Shown piece after piece: positions 46,071 through 53,897 of a stretch of 64,000 nt of DNA. Under the pieces are notes generated by a model. The model did not search any database. It was not told the DNA's origin and was given only the letters and a program-made list of their open reading frames with translations. Position numbers and translations under genes: made by a program. The number at the start of each line of letters is the position of its first letter. Positions within the stretch are counted from its first letter, which is position 1. Source of the stretch: Winogradskyella sp. (GTDB lineage: Bacteria > Bacteroidota > Bacteroidia > Flavobacteriales > Flavobacteriaceae); the NCBI RefSeq assembly GCF_003712105.1, contig NZ_RHLG01000001.1, positions 920,889 to 984,888 of the forward strand, read 5' to 3'.

Positions 46071-46096
46071 GAGGGGACGAAAAGTCCCCTCTTTTT
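46071..46096 (+). promoter_or_regulatory. Terminator-like attenuator hairpin in the rimP leader
   Basis: GAGGGGAC and GTCCCCTC form a perfect GC-rich 8-bp stem with a GAAAA loop, immediately followed by five T. It lies between the promoter and the rimP ATG (46105), so it is placed to terminate or to occlude the operon encoding NusA. Confidence 0.75.
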
Positions 46097-46104
46097 ATAG
46101 TATT

Positions 46105-46569
46105 ATGTTAAAAAATAAAGTAGAAGAGTTACTTGAAAATGCGCTTAATGAGCGCCAAGATCTGTTTTTAATAGACATGACTTTTGGTACTGATAATGCT
46201 ATAAAGATTGTTGTTGATGGTGATAATGGTGTATTGGTTGATGACTGCATATTTATAAGTCGCGCCATTGAGCATAACTTAGATAGAGATGAAGAAGATT
46301 TTTCTCTTGAAGTTTTGTCGGCAGGAGCTACATCACCAATTCAATTGCCAAGACAATACAAAAAAAATATTGGCAGAAACCTTGAGGTTAAAACCAATGA
46401 CGAACAAAAGCTAGAAGGAACCTTAGTCACTGCTGATGATTCAGTAATTCAACTAACATGGAAAGCTAGAGAACCTAAACCTGTAGGTAAAGGTAAAGTT
46501 ACAGTAACTAAAGAAGCGACAATCGCTTTAGAAGATATTAAAGAAGCAAAAGTTAAAATTAAATTTTAA
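46105..46569 (+). CDS. rimP: Ribosome maturation factor RimP
   Basis: This 154-residue protein matches RimP, which assists assembly of the 30S subunit. It has an N-terminal alpha/beta domain (MLKNKVEELLENAL, FLIDMTFGTDNAIKIVVDG, DDCIFISRAIEHNLD) and the SM-like C-terminal domain (SPIQLPRQYKKNIGRNLEVK, then IALEDIKEAKVKIKF). Two in-frame ATGs at 46060 and 46069 would translate through the leader hairpin and add residues without family counterpart, so 46105 is preferred. It is first in the conserved operon with nusA (12 bp gap) and infB. Confidence 0.92.
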   Translation: MLKNKVEELLENALNERQDLFLIDMTFGTDNAIKIVVDGDNGVLVDDCIFISRAIEHNLDRDEEDFSLEVLSAGATSPIQLPRQYKKNIGRNLEVKTNDEQKLEGTLVTADDSVIQLTWKAREPKPVGKGKVTVTKEATIALEDIKEAKVKIKF

Positions 46570-46581
46570 GTCCTATCAATT

Positions 46582-47814
46582 ATGGAAAATGTAGCGTTAA
46601 TTGAATCATTTTCAGAATTTAAAGATGATAAATTAATAGACAGAGTTACACTAATGGCAATATTAGAAGATGTATTGCGTAACGCATTGAAGAAAAAATA
46701 TGGTGATGATGATAACTTTGATATCATTATTAATCCAGATAAAGGAGATTTAGAAATTTGGAGAAACAGAATCGTTGTTGCTGATGGAGAAGTGGAAGAT
46801 GAAAATCAAGAAATAGAATTATCCGAAGCGCAAAAAATAGAACCTGATTTTGAAGTAGGCGAGGATGTAGCAGAAGAAGTTAAACTTATCAATTTAGGAA
46901 GACGTTCAATTTTAGCCTTAAGACAAAACTTAATATCTAAAATTCACGAACACGACAATACAAATATTTACAAGCAATTTAAAGAGCTTGAAGGTGAAAT
47001 TTACACAGCAGAGGTACATCACATTCGCCATAGAGCAATTATTTTGTTAGATGATGAAGGCAACGAAATAATTCTTCCAAAGGATAGACAGATTCCTTCG
47101 GATTTTTTCCGTAAAGGTGAAAACGTAAGAGGTGTAATCGAAAGTGTAGAGTTAAAAGGAAGTAAACCAGCAATTATAATGTCTCGAACATCTCCATTGT
47201 TCTTAGAGAAATTATTTGAGCAAGAAATACCTGAAGTTTTTGACGGATTAATTACGGTTAAAAATGTGGTTCGTATTCCAGGTGAAAAGGCAAAAGTTGC
47301 CGTTGATTCTTATGATGATAGAATAGACCCTGTAGGAGCTTGTGTTGGTATGAAAGGTTCTAGAATTCACGGTATAGTTCGTGAGTTAGGAAATGAAAAC
47401 ATTGATGTAATTAACTATACAAATAATATTCAGTTATTTATAACACGAGCATTAAGCCCAGCAAGAGTAACATCTTTAAAATTAGACGAAGAAAATAAAC
47501 GTGCTGAGGTATTATTAAAACCAGAAGAAGTATCAAAAGCTATTGGACGTGGTGGTCACAATATAAGATTAGCAGGTAGACTTACTGGTTACGAAATTGA
47601 TGTATTTAGGGAAGGCGCAGAAGAAGATGTAGAGTTGACTGAATTCTCTGATGAAATCGAAGAATGGATCATTCAAGAGTTTAGCAAGGCAGGTCTAGAT
47701 ACTGCAAAGAGTATATTAGAGCAAGATGTAGATGACCTTGTTAAGCGTACAGATTTAGAAGAAGAAACAATTGTAGAAGTCATTCGAATATTAAAAGAAG
47801 AATTCGAGGACTAA
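46582..47814 (+). CDS. nusA: Transcription termination/antitermination factor NusA
   Basis: This 410-residue protein has the NusA N-terminal RNA-polymerase-binding domain (about 1-125), an S1 domain (about 130-200) and two KH domains (DPVGACVGMKGSRIHGIVRE and KAIGRGGHNIRLAGRLTGYE). A single short C-terminal helical region follows rather than the two acidic repeats of E. coli. It pauses and terminates transcription and couples to translation. It is cotranscribed with rimP, behind a terminator-like leader hairpin. Confidence 0.96.
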   Translation: MENVALIESFSEFKDDKLIDRVTLMAILEDVLRNALKKKYGDDDNFDIIINPDKGDLEIWRNRIVVADGEVEDENQEIELSEAQKIEPDFEVGEDVAEEVKLINLGRRSILALRQNLISKIHEHDNTNIYKQFKELEGEIYTAEVHHIRHRAIILLDDEGNEIILPKDRQIPSDFFRKGENVRGVIESVELKGSKPAIIMSRTSPLFLEKLFEQEIPEVFDGLITVKNVVRIPGEKAKVAVDSYDDRIDPVGACVGMKGSRIHGIVRELGNENIDVINYTNNIQLFITRALSPARVTSLKLDEENKRAEVLLKPEEVSKAIGRGGHNIRLAGRLTGYEIDVFREGAEEDVELTEFSDEIEEWIIQEFSKAGLDTAKSILEQDVDDLVKRTDLEEETIVEVIRILKEEFED

Positions 47815-47822
47815 TAGCATAC

Positions 47823-47830
47823 TATTTTTG
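47823..47830 (+). promoter_or_regulatory. Possible internal promoter before infB
   Basis: TATTTTTG matches TAnnTTTG in the 62-bp nusA-infB gap. The -33 element is poor. It could give extra infB transcripts. Confidence 0.35.
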
Positions 47831-47876
47831 CAAATTAATTGGTAAGCTATATATTTAGAATCATATAAAAGCATTT

Positions 47877-50576
47877 ATGGCTCAAACTAGATTAAATAAA
47901 GTACTTAGGGAACTTAACATCTCAATTGACCGTGCTGTGGATTTCTTGGAATCTCAAGGCATTGAAATTGAGAAAAGTCCTAATACAAAAATTTCTCAAG
48001 AGGTTTATGATGCGTTAGCTGATGAATTTCAGACTGACGCTACCAAACGCGAAAAAGCACAGGAGGTAAGTGAGGCGAAGCAAAAAGAAAAGGAAGAGCT
48101 TAGAGAAAAACGTGAACGCGAACTTGAAGAAAAAGCTAAGGAGGAATCTGAAAAAGAAACTGTCTTAAAAGCAAAAGCTGAGCTTTCTGGGCCAAAACAA
48201 GTTGGCAAAATAGACTTAGAAGACAAAAAACCTAAAACTGAAGCAACTAAAGAAGAAAAGCCAAAAGTAGAAGCTAAGTCAAAACCAACTGAAGAAAAAG
48301 TATCTAAGCCAAAGGATGAGCCAAAAGTTAAAGCTAAGGAAGAGAAGAAACCAGTTAAAAAAGAAACTGTAAAAGAAGAGGCAAAAGCGTCTGAAGCTGA
48401 ACCAATCGATGAGAAAATAAAAACACAATACCAAAAACTTAGTGGACCTAAGGACACAGGTAAAAAGATTGATTTATCTCAGTTTAATAAACCGAAGAAG
48501 AAAAAGGAAGACAAGCCACAGCAAGCTTCTAACGATAATACAAACAAACGTAAACGTCGTAGAATAAGCAAACCAGGAGATTCTGGTAAGCCAAATTTCA
48601 ATAACGATAATAGAAGAGGTAACAATAAAGGACGAGGACAAAATAGACCTAAGGTTGTAAAAGAAGAGCCAAGCGAAGAAGAAGTACAAAAGCAAATTCG
48701 TGAAACACTTGAAAAACTTCAAGGAAAAGGTAGCAAAGGAAAAGGTGCTAAGTATCGTAGAGAAAAAAGAGATCAGCATAGAGAGCAAACCGAAAAAGAA
48801 CTTCAAGCAGAAGCAGCAGAAAGTAAAACATTAAAGGTTACTGAGTTTGTCACAGTAAGTGAAGTTGCTACTATGATGGATGTCGGTGTAACTCAAGTGA
48901 TTTCTGCATGTATGTCATTAGGTATGATGGTGACTATGAACCAACGATTAGATGCAGAAACCTTATCAATTGTTGCTGAAGAATTCGGATTCTCAGTTGA
49001 GTTTGTTACTGCTGATATTGAAGAGTCGATAGAAGAATCACCAGACAATCCTGAAGATTTAGTAGAACGTGCACCTATTGTAACTGTAATGGGACACGTT
49101 GATCACGGTAAGACCTCTCTTTTAGATTATATCCGTGAGGAGAATGTAATTGCCGGGGAATCAGGTGGAATTACCCAGCATATTGGAGCTTATGGAGTTA
49201 CATTAGAGAGTGGTCAGAAAATAGCATTTTTAGATACACCAGGTCACGAGGCCTTTACAGCGATGCGTGCTCGTGGTGCTCAAGTAACAGATATTGCTAT
49301 TATTGTAGCGGCAGCTGATGATGATATCATGCCACAAACAAAAGAGGCCATCTCTCACGCTCAAGCAGCTGGAGTGCCAATTGTTTTTGCAATTAACAAA
49401 ATAGATAAACCGGACGCTAACCCTGATAAGATTAAAGAAGGATTAGCAAATATGAATTTACTAGTTGAAGATTGGGGTGGAAAAATTCAGTCTCATGATA
49501 TTTCAGCAAAATTTGGTACTGGTGTAAAAGAGTTACTAGAAAAAGTACTTCTTGAAGCTGAGTTACTCGAACTTAAAGCTAACCCGAAGAAACCAGCCAA
49601 TGGTACTGTGGTTGAAGCATTCTTAGATAAAGGTCGAGGCTATGTTTCTACTATTCTTGTACAAGCAGGTACTTTACGCATAGGAGATTATGTCTTAGCT
49701 GGTAAAAATAGTGGTAAAGTAAAAGCCATGCACGATGAGCGTGGAAATGAAATAAAAGAAGCAGGTCCATCAACACCAGTATCTATATTAGGTTTAGACG
49801 GTGCTCCGCAAGCAGGCGATAAGTTCAATGTCTTTGAAGATGAACGTGAAGCTAAGCAAATTGCAACTAAGCGTACACAATTACAACGTGAGCAATCTGT
49901 TAGAACACAGCGCCATATCACACTTGATGAGATTGGTCGTCGTATTGCACTTGGCGATTTCCAAGAGTTGAATATTATTCTTAAAGGTGATGTTGATGGT
50001 TCGGTAGAAGCATTAACAGATTCATTCCAAAAATTATCTACTGAAGAAATTCAGGTGAACATCATTCATAAAGGTGTAGGTGCAATTACAGAAAGTGATG
50101 TATTATTAGCTACAGCTTCCGATGCAATTATTATTGGATTTAATGTACGCCCAATGGGTAATGCACGTCAGATTGCAGATAAGGAAGAAATAGATATCCG
50201 TACATATTCGATCATTTACGATGCTATCAATGATCTTAAGGATGCAATGGAAGGCATGCTGTCACCAGAACTTAAAGAAGAAATTACTGGTACGGCTGAG
50301 ATCCGCGAAACGTTCAAAATTTCTAAGATTGGAACTATCGCTGGATGTATGGTTACTAATGGTAAGATTTTCAGAAACTCTGGTGTACGATTAATACGTG
50401 ATGGTGTTGTAATTTACACTGGTGAATTGGCATCACTTAAGCGATTTAAAGATGATGTAAAAGAAGTGTCTAAAGGATACGATTGTGGTATGCAGGTTAA
50501 AAACTATAATGATATCAAAGAAGGAGATATTATTGAAGCATTCCAAGAAGTTGAGGTAAAAAAGACACTGAAATAG
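47877..50576 (+). CDS. infB: Translation initiation factor IF-2
   Basis: This 899-residue IF-2 has an N-terminal IF2_N domain ([19 protein letters not shown]) and a long Lys/Glu-rich and then basic linker (about 60-310). A second IF2_N-like domain follows near 325. The GTPase domain has G1 GHVDHGKT (406-413), G3 DTPGHEAF and G4 NKID, followed by domains II to IV. It brings initiator tRNA to the 30S subunit. The linker is low-complexity, which produces long meaningless frames on the opposite strand. A strong terminator follows. Confidence 0.97.
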   Translation: MAQTRLNKVLRELNISIDRAVDFLESQGIEIEKSPNTKISQEVYDALADEFQTDATKREKAQEVSEAKQKEKEELREKRERELEEKAKEESEKETVLKAKAELSGPKQVGKIDLEDKKPKTEATKEEKPKVEAKSKPTEEKVSKPKDEPKVKAKEEKKPVKKETVKEEAKASEAEPIDEKIKTQYQKLSGPKDTGKKIDLSQFNKPKKKKEDKPQQASNDNTNKRKRRRISKPGDSGKPNFNNDNRRGNNKGRGQNRPKVVKEEPSEEEVQKQIRETLEKLQGKGSKGKGAKYRREKRDQHREQTEKELQAEAAESKTLKVTEFVTVSEVATMMDVGVTQVISACMSLGMMVTMNQRLDAETLSIVAEEFGFSVEFVTADIEESIEESPDNPEDLVERAPIVTVMGHVDHGKTSLLDYIREENVIAGESGGITQHIGAYGVTLESGQKIAFLDTPGHEAFTAMRARGAQVTDIAIIVAAADDDIMPQTKEAISHAQAAGVPIVFAINKIDKPDANPDKIKEGLANMNLLVEDWGGKIQSHDISAKFGTGVKELLEKVLLEAELLELKANPKKPANGTVVEAFLDKGRGYVSTILVQAGTLRIGDYVLAGKNSGKVKAMHDERGNEIKEAGPSTPVSILGLDGAPQAGDKFNVFEDEREAKQIATKRTQLQREQSVRTQRHITLDEIGRRIALGDFQELNIILKGDVDGSVEALTDSFQKLSTEEIQVNIIHKGVGAITESDVLLATASDAIIIGFNVRPMGNARQIADKEEIDIRTYSIIYDAINDLKDAMEGMLSPELKEEITGTAEIRETFKISKIGTIAGCMVTNGKIFRNSGVRLIRDGVVIYTGELASLKRFKDDVKEVSKGYDCGMQVKNYNDIKEGDIIEAFQEVEVKKTLK

Positions 50577-50600
50577 AGATTTCAATACCTTATATACAGA

Positions 50601-50629
50601 AACGCCGCAATTAAATTGCGGCGTTTTTT
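50601..50629 (+). terminator. Terminator of rimP-nusA-infB
   Basis: AACGCCGCAATT and its perfect complement form a GC-rich hairpin followed by T6. Confidence 0.92.
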
Positions 50630-50668
50630 GGTTATCTTTATAAGATATCAACTTTCAATCTATCAATT

Positions 50669-51250
50669 ATGAAAAAAACAATTACACTTATTTTAGTGGT
50701 ATTTGCGCTTTGTTCAGTAAATACTTCTAATGCACAAGAACCTTACATAGGCGAAATACGCATGTTTGCAGGTAATTTTGCACCAGCTGGATGGGCAAAA
50801 TGCGAAGGTCAATTATTATCAATAGCTCAAAACCAAGCTTTGTTTTCGATACTTGGAATCACATACGGTGGTGATGGACAAACTACATTTGGTTTACCAG
50901 ACTTGAGAGGTAGAGCTCCAATTCATGCAGGGCAAGGACCAGGATTACCTAATTACCCGTTAGGGCAGCAAGGAGGCGCTGTAGATTTTACGATTACCAC
51001 TGCAAATATGCCATCTCATAGCCACACAGTGACTGCTGTGTCCGAAGATGGTACGAGTTCTTCTCCAACTAATAATTATCCTGCACAAACAAAGATTTTA
51101 GATCCAGAATATGCTACAGGCGGTACAACAACGACTATGAATTCTAACATGGTTGGAAACACAGGTAATGGCCAATCTGTATCATATAGGTCGCCTTACA
51201 AAACGGTAACTTTTATAATTGCCTTAATAGGTCAATTTCCTACAGATTGA
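50669..51250 (+). CDS. Secreted phage-tail-collar-domain protein
   Basis: This 193-residue protein has a signal peptide (MKKTITLILVVFALCSVNTSNAQ in nature; cleavage after SNAQ) followed by a tail-collar fold typical of microcystin-dependent-type proteins. The signatures are IGEIRMFAGNFAPAGWAKCE, LFSILGITYGGDGQTTFGLP, DLRGRAPIH and the late MPSHSHTV. Most members of this family are cytoplasmic or phage tail proteins; the signal peptide here points to export. The next gene, 7 bp on, is a T9SS substrate. The function is unknown. Confidence 0.85.
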   Translation: MKKTITLILVVFALCSVNTSNAQEPYIGEIRMFAGNFAPAGWAKCEGQLLSIAQNQALFSILGITYGGDGQTTFGLPDLRGRAPIHAGQGPGLPNYPLGQQGGAVDFTITTANMPSHSHTVTAVSEDGTSSSPTNNYPAQTKILDPEYATGGTTTTMNSNMVGNTGNGQSVSYRSPYKTVTFIIALIGQFPTD

Positions 51251-51257
51251 TTGTGTT

Positions 51258-51929
51258 ATGAAAGCAATTTTAAAACTAATATTCTTTGTGTTTATTTTAT
51301 CGAATATTACATATTCTCAACAGATAAATTTTAATGCCTGTCATAGCCTGTTGGATGGAGATGATTATGTATTCGAGCAAATAAACATTGTCAATGGACG
51401 CGCAGTTTTTCAGACAGTCGCTGATCCAGCAATGGGTTCACGAGATTGTAACGGTATAGGATTTTGCACACTACAAATCCTCTGGAGTGATGGTAATAAT
51501 CGTTGGGAAATTATTGCAGATGATGGCAATGGCGGTTTTTCAAACACATTTGTACTGTATTATAACACGGAGAATTCGCAACCTATTCCACCAGGTTTAA
51601 CTCTCGGAACTTGGGAAGAAGCAACCACGGTTACACAATCATTATGTGGTACAATAAATACTTTAGAAGGTAGTGTTTTGAGCACTAATCAAAATACGAT
51701 TGATAATCAAATCATCATTCATCCAAATCCCGTAAGAGATGAATTGTTTATAGATGGCCTCGAACCAGAATCCAACATTTTGGTTGTAGTATATGATGTA
51801 CTCGGAAAAGAAGTGTTTTATCAAAAAAGTGCTGAGTCAATAGATGTGTCTAATTTTAAAAAAGGCATCTATTTTTTGAAGCTAACATTAGATGAAAAAG
51901 CACTAACAAAAAAAGTGATAATTAAATAA
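51258..51929 (+). CDS. T9SS type A sorting domain protein of unknown function
   Basis: This 223-residue protein has a signal peptide (MKAILKLIFFVFILSNITYSQ). Its middle region has conserved Cys and Trp residues and is not recognised (CNGIGFCTLQILWSDGNNRW). The C-terminal type A sorting domain is clear (IIHPNPVRDELFIDG, VYDVLGKEVF, KGIYFLKL, KKVIIK). It should be carried across the outer membrane by type IX secretion. It is cotranscribed with the tail-collar protein, and a terminator follows directly. Confidence 0.88.
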   Translation: MKAILKLIFFVFILSNITYSQQINFNACHSLLDGDDYVFEQINIVNGRAVFQTVADPAMGSRDCNGIGFCTLQILWSDGNNRWEIIADDGNGGFSNTFVLYYNTENSQPIPPGLTLGTWEEATTVTQSLCGTINTLEGSVLSTNQNTIDNQIIIHPNPVRDELFIDGLEPESNILVVVYDVLGKEVFYQKSAESIDVSNFKKGIYFLKLTLDEKALTKKVIIK

Positions 51930-51935
51930 AATGAA

Positions 51936-51974
51936 AAAGGCGAAATCAATATTTGATTTCGCCTTTAATTTTTT
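51936..51974. terminator. Bidirectional terminator between the T9SS gene and the SPOR gene
   Basis: A 14-bp stem (AAAGGCGAAATCAA and its complement) with a TAT loop has A-rich and T-rich flanks, so it can serve both converging genes. Confidence 0.85.
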
Positions 51975-51988
51975 CAAATGAAGTGTTC

Positions 51989-52366
51989 TTAATCTTTTTT
52001 AGGTGAAAAGATAAAAGCATTCATGTAATTCTTTTTTATACGAAGTAAAGCCCTATCAGCTTCGAGACGATCTCTAAAATTACCAACCCAAATTTTATAG
52101 TTAGGTGTATTAAATACCATTTCTGTTGGCCATTCACTGTATTTTTGCCTAAATTCAGACTTCACACTTTCGGCTGTAAATGAGCTGCTTCCACTATAAA
52201 TCTGAATTTTAAAAGTCTCAACCGTTTTTACATCTTTTTTAAATTCTAGGAGCTTTTTTATGTCTTCTGGCTGATCCACTTTTACAGTTGCTTCTTGAGC
52301 TTTTACAGAAGTACAAATTAGGGTAACTGCAACAAAGACAAGTACTTTGAGATTTAATTTAGTCAT
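51989..52366 (-). CDS. SPOR-domain exported protein
   Basis: This 125-residue protein has a signal peptide (MTKLNLKVLVFVAVTLICTSVKAQ in nature, cleavage after VKAQ). A SPOR-like domain at about 50-120 (FKIQIYSGSSSFTAESV, YKIWVGNFRDRLEADRALLR) is of the kind that binds denuded peptidoglycan at division sites. The ATG at 52366 is preferred over one 48 bp upstream because it sits at the signal peptide and 20 nt after a -7 box. Confidence 0.85.
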   Translation of the reverse strand: MTKLNLKVLVFVAVTLICTSVKAQEATVKVDQPEDIKKLLEFKKDVKTVETFKIQIYSGSSSFTAESVKSEFRQKYSEWPTEMVFNTPNYKIWVGNFRDRLEADRALLRIKKNYMNAFIFSPKKD

Positions 52367-52386
52367 CTTCAATTCTGTTTGAGTTG

Positions 52387-52415
52387 CAAAGTTATATTTT
52401 CTTAACATAATCAAG
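52387..52415 (-). promoter_or_regulatory. Promoter of the SPOR gene
   Basis: On the minus strand CTTG, 17 nt and TAACTTTG form a good Bacteroidota promoter ending about 20 nt before the ATG. Confidence 0.6.
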
Positions 52416-52469
52416 GGTTTTATTGTTATTTAGAATGTTTATAAATTAATTATTAAGACTTCTCTAACA

Positions 52470-52500
52470 TTTCTAAAATCGACTTTATACATTACTTTTG
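52470..52500 (+). promoter_or_regulatory. Promoter of the act-cox operon
   Basis: TTTC at 52470-52473, 19 nt, then TACTTTTG at 52493-52500. The actA ATG is 81 nt downstream, so the transcript has a leader of about 75 nt. Confidence 0.65.
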
Positions 52501-52581
52501 CATGAGTTTATTTAAACGTGATTTTGGATAGTTATATTGAAAAAATCATACCAAATTTTAGAAGATAATTCAACAACACAT

Positions 52582-53877
52582 ATGAAACACGTTATCTACC
52601 GTAATTTAACCTCAAAAATACTTCGATTTGGGTTTATAATATTACTTACGTTTTCAACTTCACTTTTGGCCCAAGATGGTGACCCGAAAAATGGAAAATC
52701 TTTATTTAATGCAAATTGTGCCTCTTGTCATAAGCTAGATAAAAAAATGACAGGTCCTGCATTGCGTAATGTAGAAGCTAGACTTGCAGAAGATGAAGGT
52801 TTAGATCGAGCATGGATAGCCTCTTGGATAAAAAACAGTGCAGCAATGATTGCAGCTGGTGATCCGTATGCTGTAAAAATCTGGGACGAGTACAAACCAA
52901 CAGCAATGACGGCTTTTCCACAGCTATCAGATCAAGATATCTCAGATATTTTGGCTTATACTGCTGAACCTAAACCAGAGCCAATTGTTGTTGATGGTCC
53001 TGACACTTCAGATCAATCAGGTGGTGGTGACTCTGCTTCAAACAAATTAATCTTAGCGGCTTTAGCTCTCTTGTTTGGTTTATTAGCTATGGCGTTAGTT
53101 TTAGTTAATAATACACTGAAGCGTTTTGCTAAAGAAAAAGGTATTGACATACCTGAGGAAGAAAAAAGAACTCCAATCTGGAAAGCATTTGTTCAAAATC
53201 AATTCTTAGTATTAGTAACTTCAATAGTATTGTTATTGGCTAGTGGTTACTTTGTATATGGCTACCTGATGCAGGTAGGTGTAGATCAGGGTTATGAGCC
53301 AGTACAACCAATTCACTATTCGCATAGAATACACGCAGGTGATAACAAAATAGATTGTAAATACTGTCACTCCTCAGCAAGAGTAAGTAAGCATTCAGGT
53401 ATTCCATCACTTAATGTGTGTATGAACTGTCACAAGTCAATTGGAGAAGTTGCTCCAGAAACTTTAGCTGAAGGAAAAGAATACGGTGTAGATTACAATG
53501 CTGAAATTCAAAAACTATACAAAGCAGTAGGTTGGGATGAAGCAACGCAAAAATACACCGGTGAAACTAGTCCCGTAAAATGGATTCGTATTCACAATCT
53601 TCCAGACTTTGCATATTTCAATCACTCACAGCACGTTTCTGTTGCAGGTATTGAGTGCCAAACATGTCACGGACCTGTAGAGGAAATGGAAATTATGTAC
53701 CAGTACTCACCATTAACAATGGGATGGTGTATTAATTGCCATAGAGAAACAAACGTAAAAGTTAAAGACAACGAATACTATACAAAAATACACGAGCAAT
53801 TATCTAAGAAATATGGAGTTGAGCAGTTAACAGCTGCGCAAATGGGTGGATTAGAATGCGGTAAGTGTCACTATTAA
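52582..53877 (+). CDS. actA: Alternative complex III subunit ActA, multiheme cytochrome c
   Basis: This 431-residue protein has a signal/anchor (about 1-31, ending SLLAQ). It starts with a mono-heme cytochrome c domain (CASCH, C46-H50), followed by two transmembrane helices (about 153-173 and 208-232). A C-terminal multiheme part has five CxxCH motifs (CKYCH, CMNCH, CQTCH, CINCH, CGKCH). The pentaheme part is the ActA signature; with the N-terminal domain the protein carries six heme sites. It passes electrons from the iron-sulfur subunit to cytochrome c or the oxidase. An upstream in-frame TTG was rejected. Confidence 0.93.
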   Translation: MKHVIYRNLTSKILRFGFIILLTFSTSLLAQDGDPKNGKSLFNANCASCHKLDKKMTGPALRNVEARLAEDEGLDRAWIASWIKNSAAMIAAGDPYAVKIWDEYKPTAMTAFPQLSDQDISDILAYTAEPKPEPIVVDGPDTSDQSGGGDSASNKLILAALALLFGLLAMALVLVNNTLKRFAKEKGIDIPEEEKRTPIWKAFVQNQFLVLVTSIVLLLASGYFVYGYLMQVGVDQGYEPVQPIHYSHRIHAGDNKIDCKYCHSSARVSKHSGIPSLNVCMNCHKSIGEVAPETLAEGKEYGVDYNAEIQKLYKAVGWDEATQKYTGETSPVKWIRIHNLPDFAYFNHSQHVSVAGIECQTCHGPVEEMEIMYQYSPLTMGWCINCHRETNVKVKDNEYYTKIHEQLSKKYGVEQLTAAQMGGLECGKCHY

Positions 53878-53897
53878 TTAAGATAACTCACAATTAT

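Noticed and set aside
48029-48457. A 142-residue Ser/Phe-rich open frame on the minus strand
   Set aside because: It is the antisense of the Lys/Glu-rich linker of infB; low-complexity coding DNA lacks stops on the other strand.
50669-51250. Prophage remnant suggested by the tail-collar domain
   Set aside because: It is a single gene with a signal peptide beside a T9SS gene; no integrase, capsid or other tail gene is present.
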